From SSS58A sp041648155 (GTDB lineage Bacteria > Krumholzibacteriota > Krumholzibacteriia > Krumholzibacteriales > Krumholzibacteriaceae), in the NCBI GenBank assembly GCA_041648155.1, contig JBAZPL010000010.1, positions 1 to 24,126 on the forward strand: 24,126 nucleotides of DNA, written 5' to 3'. Position 1 is the stretch's first letter. Each line of letters begins with the position of its first letter. Under the pieces are notes generated by a model. That model saw only the letters and a program-made list of their open reading frames with translations. It had not been told where the DNA came from and did not search any database. The position numbers and the translations under genes are program-made. This document shows positions 7,491-15,239 of the stretch, in pieces.

Positions 7491-10400
7491 ATGAGAAAGA
7501 CCGTTCTTTTTTCGCTCGCGATCGCGTGCGCTTTTCTGGTCTCGTCGGCGCACGAATGCGTATCGAGCGTTGGTAATGAGCCGATACGGCTCATGCGCCG
7601 CCCCGACATCAATAACGGACGGATCGTTTTCGCGTGGGCGGGAGACCTCTGGATGGTGAGCGAGGAGGGCGGTCTGGCGAGGCGCATCACCGTGCATGAT
7701 GGAACCGAGGACTGCGCGAAATTCTCCCCTGACGGGAAATGGATCGCCTTCTCGGGCGATTTCAACGCCCGCTCCAACAGCATCTGCCTGATTCCCGCCG
7801 AGGGGACGGGCGAGCCCACGCAGCTCACGTTCCATGCCTCGGGGGGCAGCCCCGTCTGCTGGACGCGCGACGGGAAGAGCATCATCTACTCTTCCACGCA
7901 GGAATCGTTCGTTCGCTTCTTCAAGAAATTCTTCCGCGTTCCCGCCGTGGGCGGGCTCCCGGTCGAGCTCCCGCTCGGCAAGGGGAGCTTCGCGAGCTTT
8001 TCCCCGGACGGCTCGAAGCTCGCCTTCAACCGCAGCTCCGATTCGTTCTGGTGGTGGAAACGGTACAAGGGAAGCGCGAATCAGGATGTCTGGATCTATG
8101 ACTTCAAGGCGGACACCTTCACGAAGATCACGACCTGGGAAGGCAACGACGCCTGGCCGATGTGGACGGGCAACCGCATCTATTTCGCTTCCGACCGCGC
8201 GGGGGACGTGAACAATATTTACTACTACGATCTCGGCTCGAAGGAAACGAAGCAGATCACAAAGTTCGAGAAGCACGGCGTCACGTGGCCTTCGATGAGC
8301 TCGGACGGCGGAAGAATAGTCTTCGAGCGCGATGCGCGGCTCTACGTTCTCGACACGGCGACGGGCGAAAACCGCGAGGTCGTCGTGCGAGCGCCGATAG
8401 ACTCTCGGAGCGACATGGTGAGCTACATAAGCCCGACCTCGTTCCTCAGCGGGTTCGACATATCGCCGTCGGCGAAGAGAATCGTCTTCGAGGCCCGGGG
8501 CGATCTCTATACGATACCCGAGGAGCACGGCGACGTGCGGAACCTCACCGAATCATCAGGCGCGCGAGACGGGGACCCGGCGTGGTCTCCGGACGGCAAA
8601 TGGATCGCCTACGTTTCGGACAAGAGCGGGGACGACGAGGTCTATCTCATCGACCAGATGGGAAAGGAAAAGGAAAAGAAGCTCACCTCGACGGGGCATT
8701 TCAAGAGCGGCCTCGCCTGGTCTCCCCTGAGCGATAAGATGGTCTTCACGACCGAGGAGAACGCGCTCTACCTCCTCGATAAAGATGGCGGCGATGCCAA
8801 GCTCATCGCCAAGAACGAGCATCGCGAGATCACGAGCTGCTCGTGGGCTCCGGACGGCGCCTGGATCGCGTACGATTTCTCGGCGCGCAACCGCAACCGC
8901 GACGTATTCATCTACAACGTGAAAACGGGGGAGAATCACCAGGTCACGATCGATCTCGGCGACGATTGGGAACCGGTCTTCACGCCGGACGGCAAGTACC
9001 TTCTTCTCATGACCGCGCGCATCAACGATTCGCCCGCGCTTACCCGCCTGAGTCTGCTGCCCGAGGACAAGGCGCCTTTCGAGTTCAAGGACGACGAGGA
9101 AACGGGCGTGAAGGAAGATAGTACTTCCGAGGACGGCGAGGACGCCGACAAGGAAGAGACCGCCGGAGACGACGAAAACGGCAAGGGGAAAGGCAAGAAG
9201 GGCAAGGAAGCCGAAGCGAAGAAGGAAAAGGTCGAGGTCAAGATCGACTTCACGGATATCGAAGTCCGGATACGCCGGCTCCCGAAAGTGGCCGGCCTCG
9301 GCATGCACAACATCCAGGCCGCGGAGAAGTACTACTATTATCTCGTTCAGGGCGCCCGGATGATGCTGTTCAGGCCCAGCTACGACCTCTACATGTTCAA
9401 CGTGGAAAAGCTGAAGAGCGAGAAGATCGCCTCGTCCATCGTTACCTACGGTATCGCCGCGAACAAGGAAAAGCTCGTTATCTGGGACGGGAGCTCTTTC
9501 AGCTTCGTGAAGGTCGGGGGCAAGATGGCCGCGGCCAAGAAGAGCGATTCCGATACCGAAGAAACGAAGGAAAAATACGACTTCGCGAAACGCACCCGCA
9601 TGAAGCTCGACCGCCAGGCCGAATGGCGGCAGATGTTCAACGAATCGTGGCGCATGGTGAAATACAACTTCTACGATCCGAAGCTCCACGGCGTCGACTG
9701 GGACGGGGTCAAGGAATACTACGGAAGCCTGCTCCCGTACGTGCAGACGAGAAGCGAGCTCAACACGCTCCTCAACGAGATGGTCGGCGAGCTCAACGCG
9801 TCGCACCAGGGTGCGAGCGGCGGCGACGAGACGGCGCCCCCCGTGGCTTCGATGGCGCATCTCGGCGCCAGGCTCGAGCTCGACGAAAAGACTGGTTATC
9901 CGCGCTTCGCCAGGATCTACCACGGGGATAAGGCCTCGATTTCGAGCACGGATCGTTCGCCCCTCGATAACGACTACGTGAAGGTGAAAGAAGGGGATTA
10001 TATGCTCGCGATCGACGGACACGAGCTCCAGCCCTTCGAGAATTTCCACCAGTACCTCGTGGACAAGACGGCGAACAAGATCACGATCAAGACGAACGCG
10101 AAACCGGAGCTGAAGGACGCGATCGAAACGACCTTCATGCCGCTATTCTACGACACGAAGCTCCAGTACAACGACTGGGCCTACAGCAACGAGAAGTTCG
10201 TCGACGAGAAGAGCGGCGGCCGGATCGGTTACATGCATCTCGCCGACATGCAGACCGCCGGCCTGGGCGAGTTCCGCGAGAAGTTCGAGAAGTACCGCTA
10301 CAAGGACGCGATCATCATCGACGTCCGGTACAACGGCGGCGGGAGCATCGACGAGCGGATCATCGACTATCTCGAGCGTAGGCCGTACCACATCGAGCGG

Positions 10401-10814
10401 ACGCGCAACCAGTCTCCGGAACCGCGCCCGACCGAGGTGTTCATGGGGGACATCGTGGTGCTCATCAACGAGTACTCATACTCCGACGCCGAGGTCTTCC
10501 CGAGCGCGATGAAGGAGCGAGGCCTCGGAACGCTCATCGGCGTGCCGACCCTCGGTTTCGTGATCGCCGTGACGGGACACCCGCTCATGGACGGCGGCCA
10601 GATCCGGAAGACCTTCGTCGGAATCTGGGAGATCAGCACGGGCAAGCAGCTCGAGAGCAGAGGCGCCATTCCCGACATAGTGGTTGAGAGTCCGCCCGAG
10701 ATGGAGAAGGCCGGGCGGGACATGCAGCTCGAGAAGGCGATCGAGTTCCTCACGGACAAGGTCGCGAAGAAGGGAAAGGTCTTCGACTACGAGCCGAAGA
10801 TCGACAAGCGCTAG
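7491..10814 (+). CDS. Tricorn-type S41 family serine protease, exported
   Basis: A 1107-residue protein. The ATG at 7491 is chosen because AGAAGGG lies six bases upstream and it opens a signal peptide (MRKTVLFSLAIACAFLVSSA). Residues about 30-520 carry TolB/PD40-like propeller repeats (FSPDGKWIAFSGD, FSPDGSKLAFNR, WSPDGKWIAYVSD, FTPDGKYLLLMTA). A low-complexity acidic then lysine-rich insert lies near 533-585. The Tricorn core follows, with ELNASH at about 767-772, a PDZ domain near 792-865, and the S41 fold with RYNGGGS and NEYSYSDAEVFP. By comparison with archaeal Tricorn, Ser771/His772, Ser998 and Glu1055 (LESRGAIPDI) match the catalytic tetrad, so it should be active. Tricorn enzymes degrade oligopeptides; bacterial homologues with signal peptides act outside the cytoplasm. 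It is transcribed alone and ends at a strong terminator. Confidence 0.92.
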   Translation: MRKTVLFSLAIACAFLVSSAHECVSSVGNEPIRLMRRPDINNGRIVFAWAGDLWMVSEEGGLARRITVHDGTEDCAKFSPDGKWIAFSGDFNARSNSICLIPAEGTGEPTQLTFHASGGSPVCWTRDGKSIIYSSTQESFVRFFKKFFRVPAVGGLPVELPLGKGSFASFSPDGSKLAFNRSSDSFWWWKRYKGSANQDVWIYDFKADTFTKITTWEGNDAWPMWTGNRIYFASDRAGDVNNIYYYDLGSKETKQITKFEKHGVTWPSMSSDGGRIVFERDARLYVLDTATGENREVVVRAPIDSRSDMVSYISPTSFLSGFDISPSAKRIVFEARGDLYTIPEEHGDVRNLTESSGARDGDPAWSPDGKWIAYVSDKSGDDEVYLIDQMGKEKEKKLTSTGHFKSGLAWSPLSDKMVFTTEENALYLLDKDGGDAKLIAKNEHREITSCSWAPDGAWIAYDFSARNRNRDVFIYNVKTGENHQVTIDLGDDWEPVFTPDGKYLLLMTARINDSPALTRLSLLPEDKAPFEFKDDEETGVKEDSTSEDGEDADKEETAGDDENGKGKGKKGKEAEAKKEKVEVKIDFTDIEVRIRRLPKVAGLGMHNIQAAEKYYYYLVQGARMMLFRPSYDLYMFNVEKLKSEKIASSIVTYGIAANKEKLVIWDGSSFSFVKVGGKMAAAKKSDSDTEETKEKYDFAKRTRMKLDRQAEWRQMFNESWRMVKYNFYDPKLHGVDWDGVKEYYGSLLPYVQTRSELNTLLNEMVGELNASHQGASGGDETAPPVASMAHLGARLELDEKTGYPRFARIYHGDKASISSTDRSPLDNDYVKVKEGDYMLAIDGHELQPFENFHQYLVDKTANKITIKTNAKPELKDAIETTFMPLFYDTKLQYNDWAYSNEKFVDEKSGGRIGYMHLADMQTAGLGEFREKFEKYRYKDAIIIDVRYNGGGSIDERIIDYLERRPYHIERTRNQSPEPRPTEVFMGDIVVLINEYSYSDAEVFPSAMKERGLGTLIGVPTLGFVIAVTGHPLMDGGQIRKTFVGIWEISTGKQLESRGAIPDIVVESPPEMEKAGRDMQLEKAIEFLTDKVAKKGKVFDYEPKIDKR

Positions 10815-10835
10815 CGAGCGCTCGCATCGGGCATG

Positions 10836-10872
10836 AAAAGAGAGCCGGGGCATCTGCCCCGGCTCTCTTTTT
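10836..10872. terminator. Bidirectional intrinsic terminator between convergent genes
   Basis: AAAAGAGAGCCGGGGC (10836-10851) pairs over 16 bases with GCCCCGGCTCTCTTTT (10856-10871) around an ATCT loop. It has T5 on the plus strand and an A-run giving T4 on the minus strand. It sits between the plus-strand protease gene and the minus-strand transketolase gene and can serve both. Confidence 0.9.
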
Positions 10873-10878
10873 CACTAT

Positions 10879-11017
10879 AATAGCGGGTGGCAGCGATGGG
10901 GCCCCCGCAGGGGGCGCAGCGAGCTTTGCGAGCGAGCACCTGCGGGGTGCAATCGCTGCCAGGCCCCGCGTATCGAGCGAGCACGCGCGGGGCGCAATCA
11001 GCGGCAGGACCCGCGTT
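10879..11017. repeat. Structured intergenic repeat, copy 1 (full unit plus half unit)
   Basis: A 93-bp GC-rich unit (10879-10971) matches 13584-13676 at 85 of 93 positions. It can fold into nested stems: GCGGG (10883-10887) with CCCGC (10965-10969), TGGCAGCGAT (10888-10897) with ATCGCTGCCA (10952-10961), and CCCCGCAGG (10903-10911) with CCTGCGGGG (10939-10947). An imperfect copy of the 3' half follows at 10973-11017 (38 of 45 positions match the 3' half of copy 2). Its last two bases form part of the stop codon of the minus-strand transketolase gene. The unit lacks the GTAG head of REP elements and encodes nothing plausible. Confidence 0.85.
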
Positions 11018-13442
11018 ACTTGCCCCGGCGCGCTTTCTTGCGAGCGGCGGCCCGCGGCGCCGCGGGCTGGGTCTTCCGCGCCATCATGCGCGCGTAGTCT
11101 TTCACGGCCTTCCACTGCCCGCCGCCGTCGAGCCCGGCTTCCTCGAGCACCTTGTTGGCCTGACCGCTCCCGAGGAAGTGCCCCTTCACGAAGGCGTGGA
11201 GCGTGCGCTTGCGTCCTTCCTTCGACGTGACCCAGCGATACATGGTCGCGAGCGTGTATCCGGTGATTCCCATCGCCTCGGCCATGAGCGCCGTCGGGAA
11301 AATCTTCTCCTGTTCGGCGGCGGGGAGCATCGAGAAGAGCTCGGCGCTCGACACGTAGTAGATGTTCATGTTGAGCTTCGCCTCGTCGATCTTGGGGAGC
11401 ACGTCCGCCATGAAGGTGCACGTGGTGCCGCTTCCCTGGAGAACGAGCGTGCCGTGGTACGGCTTCTTGACCGATTTCACGGCCTTGCGGAGCGCGTAGA
11501 CGCCCTTCACGGCCGCCGTCGCCGGAGGCACGCGGAGCTTCGCGCGGTCCATGACCAGCTCGTTCGGGCGCGTGACGAAAGGCGCGATGACCGCGGGCCG
11601 CTTTTTCAACGCCTCGACCGTCAGCGGGTAGAGCTCCTGCGGATCCCACGGCGTGAGCGTGATCATGACGCCGTCGGGAAAGTTCTCCTGGAAAAGCTGA
11701 AGCGGCTGCGGGTCGGCGTGCGTGGGTCCGTCCTCGCCGGTCTTGAGCCCCGCGTGGCCGCAGATGATGATGAACGGATTATACGGCGCCCCGAAGGTGT
11801 GGCGCCGCGCCTGCTGGCCGATGCCGTGGAGCCGCGCCGCGATGTGCTCGAGGGCGGCGATGAAGGCGCCGTAGGACGAGCCCGCGCCGACATTCGTTCC
11901 GTACGCCGCCACGCCCGACATGAAGGCCCCCATTGCATCCTCACAGATGCCGCCCGTCGCGATGAGGCGGGCGTTCGGATTCGTGACCGCGTTGTAGAGC
12001 CCCTCGGGGAACCCCTTCGCGAGGTTGGAGACGCTCGTCGATTCGAGAAGATCCGCCGAGGCGCCGATGAAGCCGCCGCCCGAGGCTTTGTTGAGATAGT
12101 TCAGAGCGTCGCCGAGCGCGCCGCGCAGGGTCACCTGCGAGCCGATCTGGTACGTGCACTCGGGGGGAATCTCCTCCGATTTGATTTTAGCGGTGTAGAT
12201 GGCGCCGAGGTTCGGACAGCCCTGGCGCTTCACGCGGTTCGCGGCCTTGAGCCGCCTCTTCGCCTCGTCGAGACGCCCCGCGAAGAACTCGCACAGCTCG
12301 CGGTTCGATTCGAGCGTCTTGCGGGCGACCGTGAGCGTATCCCAAAAATTCTGCTCGACGGCGACGTGTTCCGGCTTCCCCTCGAACTTCGGGAACTTCG
12401 CACCGAAGCGTTTCTCGAACGGCTCGAGCGTCTTGTAGTATTCGGGGGAGCAGAACTTGTGCCCCGCGCCGTGAGACTTGCGCCCCTCGATGCCGTACTG
12501 CCAGCCCTTCGTCGTACGGTACACGACCGCGGTCGGTTGGTCGTTGATGCGTTCCTTCGCCACCTCGAGAGCGGCGAGAACGTGCCTGAAATCGTGCCCT
12601 TTCTCGACGTAGATCACGTTCCAGTCGTGAAGGAAAGCGAACTCCATCGGATCCCACTGGACGTACTCGCCCGGTTTGTCGCCTTCGCGGCAGACCTTGT
12701 TCGAATCGATCGACGACTGATTCCAATCGATGTGGAATTTGATATTCCAGAGCTGCGCGGCGGAGGCCGTCGCGAACGCCTCGGCGACGCGTCCCGGCGT
12801 CATGCCGCCCTCTCCCTCGGTGATCTGGACGAGGGGGGCGCCGCCGCCGTACGTGTCCATGGCGCCGAAGGCGAGCCCGAAGCTCGAGCCCACGCCCACG
12901 CCCGAGGCGCCCGTCGAGAGCTTGATGAACGGCGTCGCCGGCGTCGGATGCCCGTCGAGAGGTTTCGCGCGATACTTCGCGAAGAGCGGCGTCTCCTGGG
13001 TAGGATTGCGCCTGAATCCGAGAAGATCCTCGAACCGCAGCTGGAATTTCTCGTCCTTCGGGAGCAGGCTCGCCTTGCCGATCCGCGCGACCTCGTTGCG
13101 GAGCGCCCACATCGCGTAGAGCCCCATCGCCTTGTGTCCCGCGGCGTATGAGAGGATGTCCGCGTCGGGCGCCTCGGGGTCGCCTATGTCGTAATCGAGG
13201 GTATGGAACAGAATCCCCGCGACGTGGCGCCCCGACGAGATGCTCCCGCCCGGGTGCCCCGACGTCGGGACAAAGTTGTAGAGGATGCCGCAGAGAGTGC
13301 GGTAGACGAGATCGTAATCCTCGAAGCTCTTGATCGTTTTTTCCGGAAACTGGAACTTGTCGACGTCGGGGCCGATATTGATATAAACGCCGCGCCGCGG
13401 CCCGAAGTCGAGCTTCTTCATCGTGACCTTTTCCTTCGCCAT
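11016..13442 (-). CDS. Transketolase-family thiamine-diphosphate enzyme, divergent
   Basis: An 808-residue protein, longer than the usual 620-680 of transketolases. The ATG at 13442 has GAGGAGGAG eight bases upstream. The N-terminal ThDP domain shows TSGHPGGS (residues 60-67), ILSYAAGHKAMGLYA (96-110), GEGGMTPG (210-217) with the downstream Asn241 (DWNQSSID), and KSHGAGH (322-328). The pyrimidine-binding domain has the catalytic-type Glu501 (CEDAMG) and GEDGPTH (569-575). A third, C-terminal domain follows. Transketolases move two-carbon ketol units between sugar phosphates in the pentose phosphate pathway. The metal-binding GDG motif reads GEG and the EG that usually follows is PG, so substrate or metal use may differ. 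The tail is Ala/Arg/Lys-rich (AAARKKARRGK) and its stop codon abuts a repeat. It is transcribed alone from a strong predicted promoter. Confidence 0.8.
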   Translation of the reverse strand: MAKEKVTMKKLDFGPRRGVYINIGPDVDKFQFPEKTIKSFEDYDLVYRTLCGILYNFVPTSGHPGGSISSGRHVAGILFHTLDYDIGDPEAPDADILSYAAGHKAMGLYAMWALRNEVARIGKASLLPKDEKFQLRFEDLLGFRRNPTQETPLFAKYRAKPLDGHPTPATPFIKLSTGASGVGVGSSFGLAFGAMDTYGGGAPLVQITEGEGGMTPGRVAEAFATASAAQLWNIKFHIDWNQSSIDSNKVCREGDKPGEYVQWDPMEFAFLHDWNVIYVEKGHDFRHVLAALEVAKERINDQPTAVVYRTTKGWQYGIEGRKSHGAGHKFCSPEYYKTLEPFEKRFGAKFPKFEGKPEHVAVEQNFWDTLTVARKTLESNRELCEFFAGRLDEAKRRLKAANRVKRQGCPNLGAIYTAKIKSEEIPPECTYQIGSQVTLRGALGDALNYLNKASGGGFIGASADLLESTSVSNLAKGFPEGLYNAVTNPNARLIATGGICEDAMGAFMSGVAAYGTNVGAGSSYGAFIAALEHIAARLHGIGQQARRHTFGAPYNPFIIICGHAGLKTGEDGPTHADPQPLQLFQENFPDGVMITLTPWDPQELYPLTVEALKKRPAVIAPFVTRPNELVMDRAKLRVPPATAAVKGVYALRKAVKSVKKPYHGTLVLQGSGTTCTFMADVLPKIDEAKLNMNIYYVSSAELFSMLPAAEQEKIFPTALMAEAMGITGYTLATMYRWVTSKEGRKRTLHAFVKGHFLGSGQANKVLEEAGLDGGGQWKAVKDYARMMARKTQPAAPRAAARKKARRGK

Positions 13443-13511
13443 GCTCTGCGCTCCTCCTCACTCCGAAGATGAAAGTGCCGACTCTTTGAATTCCAAAATA
13501 ATGTAAGGATT

Positions 13512-13541
13512 AGTATATAGGAAATAACGCGAGCCTGTCAA
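13512..13541 (-). promoter_or_regulatory. Sigma70-type promoter of the transketolase-family gene
   Basis: On the minus strand, TTGACA (13541-13536) is followed after 18 bases by TATACT (13517-13512): six of six and five of six consensus positions, inside a short AT-rich island. Predicted start is near 13505, giving a leader of about 60 bases with GAGGAGGAG before the ATG. Confidence 0.7.
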
Positions 13542-13583
13542 CGGCGAACGGGAGATATGCGGAGGCGCGCGGGTGGCGCCCCG

Positions 13584-13676
13584 AATAGCGGGTGGCGGCG
13601 ATGGGGCCCCCGCCGGGGGCGCAGCGAGCCCCGCGAGCGAGCACCGGCGGGGTGCAATCGCCGCCAGGACCCGCGT
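13584..13676. repeat. Structured intergenic repeat, copy 2
   Basis: Same orientation and same 93-bp length as copy 1 (10879-10971), with eight substitutions. Stems: TGGCGGCGAT (13593-13602) with ATCGCCGCCA (13657-13666), CCCCGCCGG (13608-13616) with CCGGCGGGG (13644-13652), and the outer GCGGG with CCCGC. In the two long stems the differing bases are paired changes (A-T to G-C; A-T to C-G), so base pairing is kept. It lies between the radical SAM stop codon and the transketolase promoter, that is, in the 3' region of the minus-strand radical SAM gene. Confidence 0.85.
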
Positions 13677-13687
13677 TGCGGGCACGC

Positions 13688-13712
13688 GCGAGCACCCATT
13701 GAGTCTGCTCGC
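13688..13712 (-). terminator. Possible 3' hairpin of the radical SAM gene
   Basis: GCGAGCA (13688-13694) pairs with TGCTCGC (13706-13712) around an 11-base loop, overlapping the last base of the radical SAM stop codon. No T-run follows, so it is at best a weak terminator or a 3' stabilising hairpin, next to repeat copy 2. Confidence 0.35.
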
Positions 13713-15070
13713 TAGAGCTTGTAGCCGCGCGAGAACAGATTCGTGAAAATGAGCGCCATCGCGCTCGGCAGCGTCCGGAAGATGTACGGGTAATTTTCGA
13801 TCGCCTTCGGCGGCCTGAGATAGAAACCCGCGTACGCCTTGAAGAGAAAACGGTTCAGCACCTGCGGCGTGATCTTGTCGAGCTTGATCGTCGGGTGAAG
13901 GCCCGAGTACATCGCCCAGTTCTTCGTCAGGAGTTTCTCTTTGACCTTCTCGAAGAGCTTCGTTCCGGGATACGGCGTCAGCAGCGAGAACTGGACCCTG
14001 CTCGGATTGAGGAATTTCGCCAGGTCGATCGTCTGCCTCATCGTGCGCGGGTTGTCCCCGAGGGCGCCGAGGATGAAGGCGCCGATGATCTTCACGCCGT
14101 TCTCGTGGAGAATGTCGACCGCGCGTTTCGCGTCCTCGACGGTCGATTTCTTTCCGTACTCGTTCAGGATCTCCTGGCTTCCGCTCTCGAATCCGAGGAA
14201 CATCCATTTGAGCCCCGATTTCGCCATTACCTTGACCATGCCGGGGTTCTTCACGACCGTCTCCACGTGCGACATCGCTTCCCAGTGGAGATCGTATCCG
14301 CCCGCGATGATCCGTTCCGAGATCTCCACGGCCCGGGCGGGGTTGAGCGTGAAATTGTCGTCGATGAAATTGATCGCCTTGTAGTTGTACTTGTTGTAAA
14401 CGAGGTCAATTTCCTCGAGGAGGCTGTCGACCGAACGCGGCCGCCAGCGGACGCCGGAGAATTGGGACGAGGAGCAGAAGTTGCAGTTGAACGGGCAGCC
14501 GCGCGAGGTGATGATCGTCGTCATGGGGCGCCCGTCTATCTTTTCCTTGTAGCTGCGGAGCGGCAGAAGCTCGCGGGCCGGAAACGGAAGGGAATCCAGA
14601 TCGGTGATGAAGGCCGCGTTTTGAGTTCTTACGATCTCGTCGCCGCATCGATAGGACAGTCCCGCCACTTCTTCGATCGGAATCTCATGCGAGAGGTATT
14701 TCACGAGCGAGCGGAACGAGTATTCTCCTTCGTTTCGGATGATATAATCGACTGATCCGCTCCGGAGAGCGTCCTCGTCGAAAAAACTTACGTGAGGGCC
14801 GCCCATCACGACGGTTGCCCCGGCCGTCTTCGCGACCTTCGCGATCTTCATCGAGGTCGAGTATCGCGCCGTGTCGGCGGATATGCCCACGATGTCGAAG
14901 CCGGAGAACGGGAACTGCTTCCATCTTTTCTTCTCGATGTTGAAATCGATGATTTCCACGTGGTGATCGGTAAGGAGCGCAGCCATGTATGCGAGACCGA
15001 GAGGGGGTCGGCTGAGGCCCATGCTGTAGTAGCCCATGCCGACGGGCGGGTTCACGAATAGAATTCTCAT
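13712..15070 (-). CDS. B12-binding-domain radical SAM protein (BchE-like class)
   Basis: A 452-residue protein. I use the ATG at 15070, which has AAGAAGGATA directly upstream; a TTG ten codons earlier is possible but has no ribosome-binding site. Residues 1-130 form a Rossmann-like B12-binding-type domain (MRILFVNPP, PLGLAYMAALL, DIVGISADTARY, VVMGGPH), without the DxHxxG motif that holds cobalamin base-off. The radical SAM core follows, with CPFNCNFC (Cys192, Cys196, Cys199) for the 4Fe-4S cluster, then NFIDDNFTLN and MFLGFESGSQEIL. A C-terminal segment (about 380-452) is helical and contains RPPKAIENYPYIFR. Family members carry out methylations, ring closures or lipid/cofactor modifications; the substrate cannot be told from sequence. 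It is divergent from the N-acetyltransferase gene, and no biosynthetic partners lie beside it. Confidence 0.88.
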   Translation of the reverse strand: MRILFVNPPVGMGYYSMGLSRPPLGLAYMAALLTDHHVEIIDFNIEKKRWKQFPFSGFDIVGISADTARYSTSMKIAKVAKTAGATVVMGGPHVSFFDEDALRSGSVDYIIRNEGEYSFRSLVKYLSHEIPIEEVAGLSYRCGDEIVRTQNAAFITDLDSLPFPARELLPLRSYKEKIDGRPMTTIITSRGCPFNCNFCSSSQFSGVRWRPRSVDSLLEEIDLVYNKYNYKAINFIDDNFTLNPARAVEISERIIAGGYDLHWEAMSHVETVVKNPGMVKVMAKSGLKWMFLGFESGSQEILNEYGKKSTVEDAKRAVDILHENGVKIIGAFILGALGDNPRTMRQTIDLAKFLNPSRVQFSLLTPYPGTKLFEKVKEKLLTKNWAMYSGLHPTIKLDKITPQVLNRFLFKAYAGFYLRPPKAIENYPYIFRTLPSAMALIFTNLFSRGYKL

Positions 15071-15173
15071 TATCCTTCTTTCATCTAAAATACCTCGCAA
15101 CGATCATTCTGTTTGAAATAATATCACGGGGTATATTAGCGGCATAAGCCGTTCAACTATTTACTGTTATCTT

Positions 15174-15202
15174 AAACTATCATTCGTTCGAATATATGTC
15201 AA
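15174..15202 (-). promoter_or_regulatory. Candidate promoter of the radical SAM gene
   Basis: On the minus strand a perfect TTGACA (15202-15197) is followed after 17 bases by TAGTTT (15179-15174), a poor -10 but preceded by TG one base away (extended -10). It lies in the AT-rich divergent intergenic region, which also holds the small palindrome ATTCG-TT-CGAAT at 15182-15193 within the spacer, a possible operator. The predicted leader is about 97 bases. Confidence 0.45.
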
Positions 15203-15239
15203 CACGAAAAACACGGCTTTAATCGGAAAAAACGGACGC

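Noticed and set aside
8556..10049. A 497-codon minus-strand open frame opposite the Tricorn protease
   Set aside because: Long antisense frames are expected in this base composition; no domain, no ribosome-binding site, and the plus strand encodes catalytic motifs here.
10879..11017. CRISPR array or tRNA-like element at the GC-rich repeat
   Set aside because: There are no regularly spaced identical repeats with unique spacers, no cas genes, and no cloverleaf with CCA or TPsiC-like arm.
10887..13151. A 754-codon plus-strand open frame opposite the transketolase-family gene
   Set aside because: It is antisense to a gene with clear conserved motifs and its composition (Arg, Ala, Glu, Val-rich) is that of a GC-rich shadow frame; it also runs through repeat copy 1.
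10879..13676. Insertion of an IS element bounded by the two 93-bp repeats
   Set aside because: The repeats are direct, not inverted, and enclose an ordinary housekeeping-type enzyme gene with its own promoter; there is no transposase.
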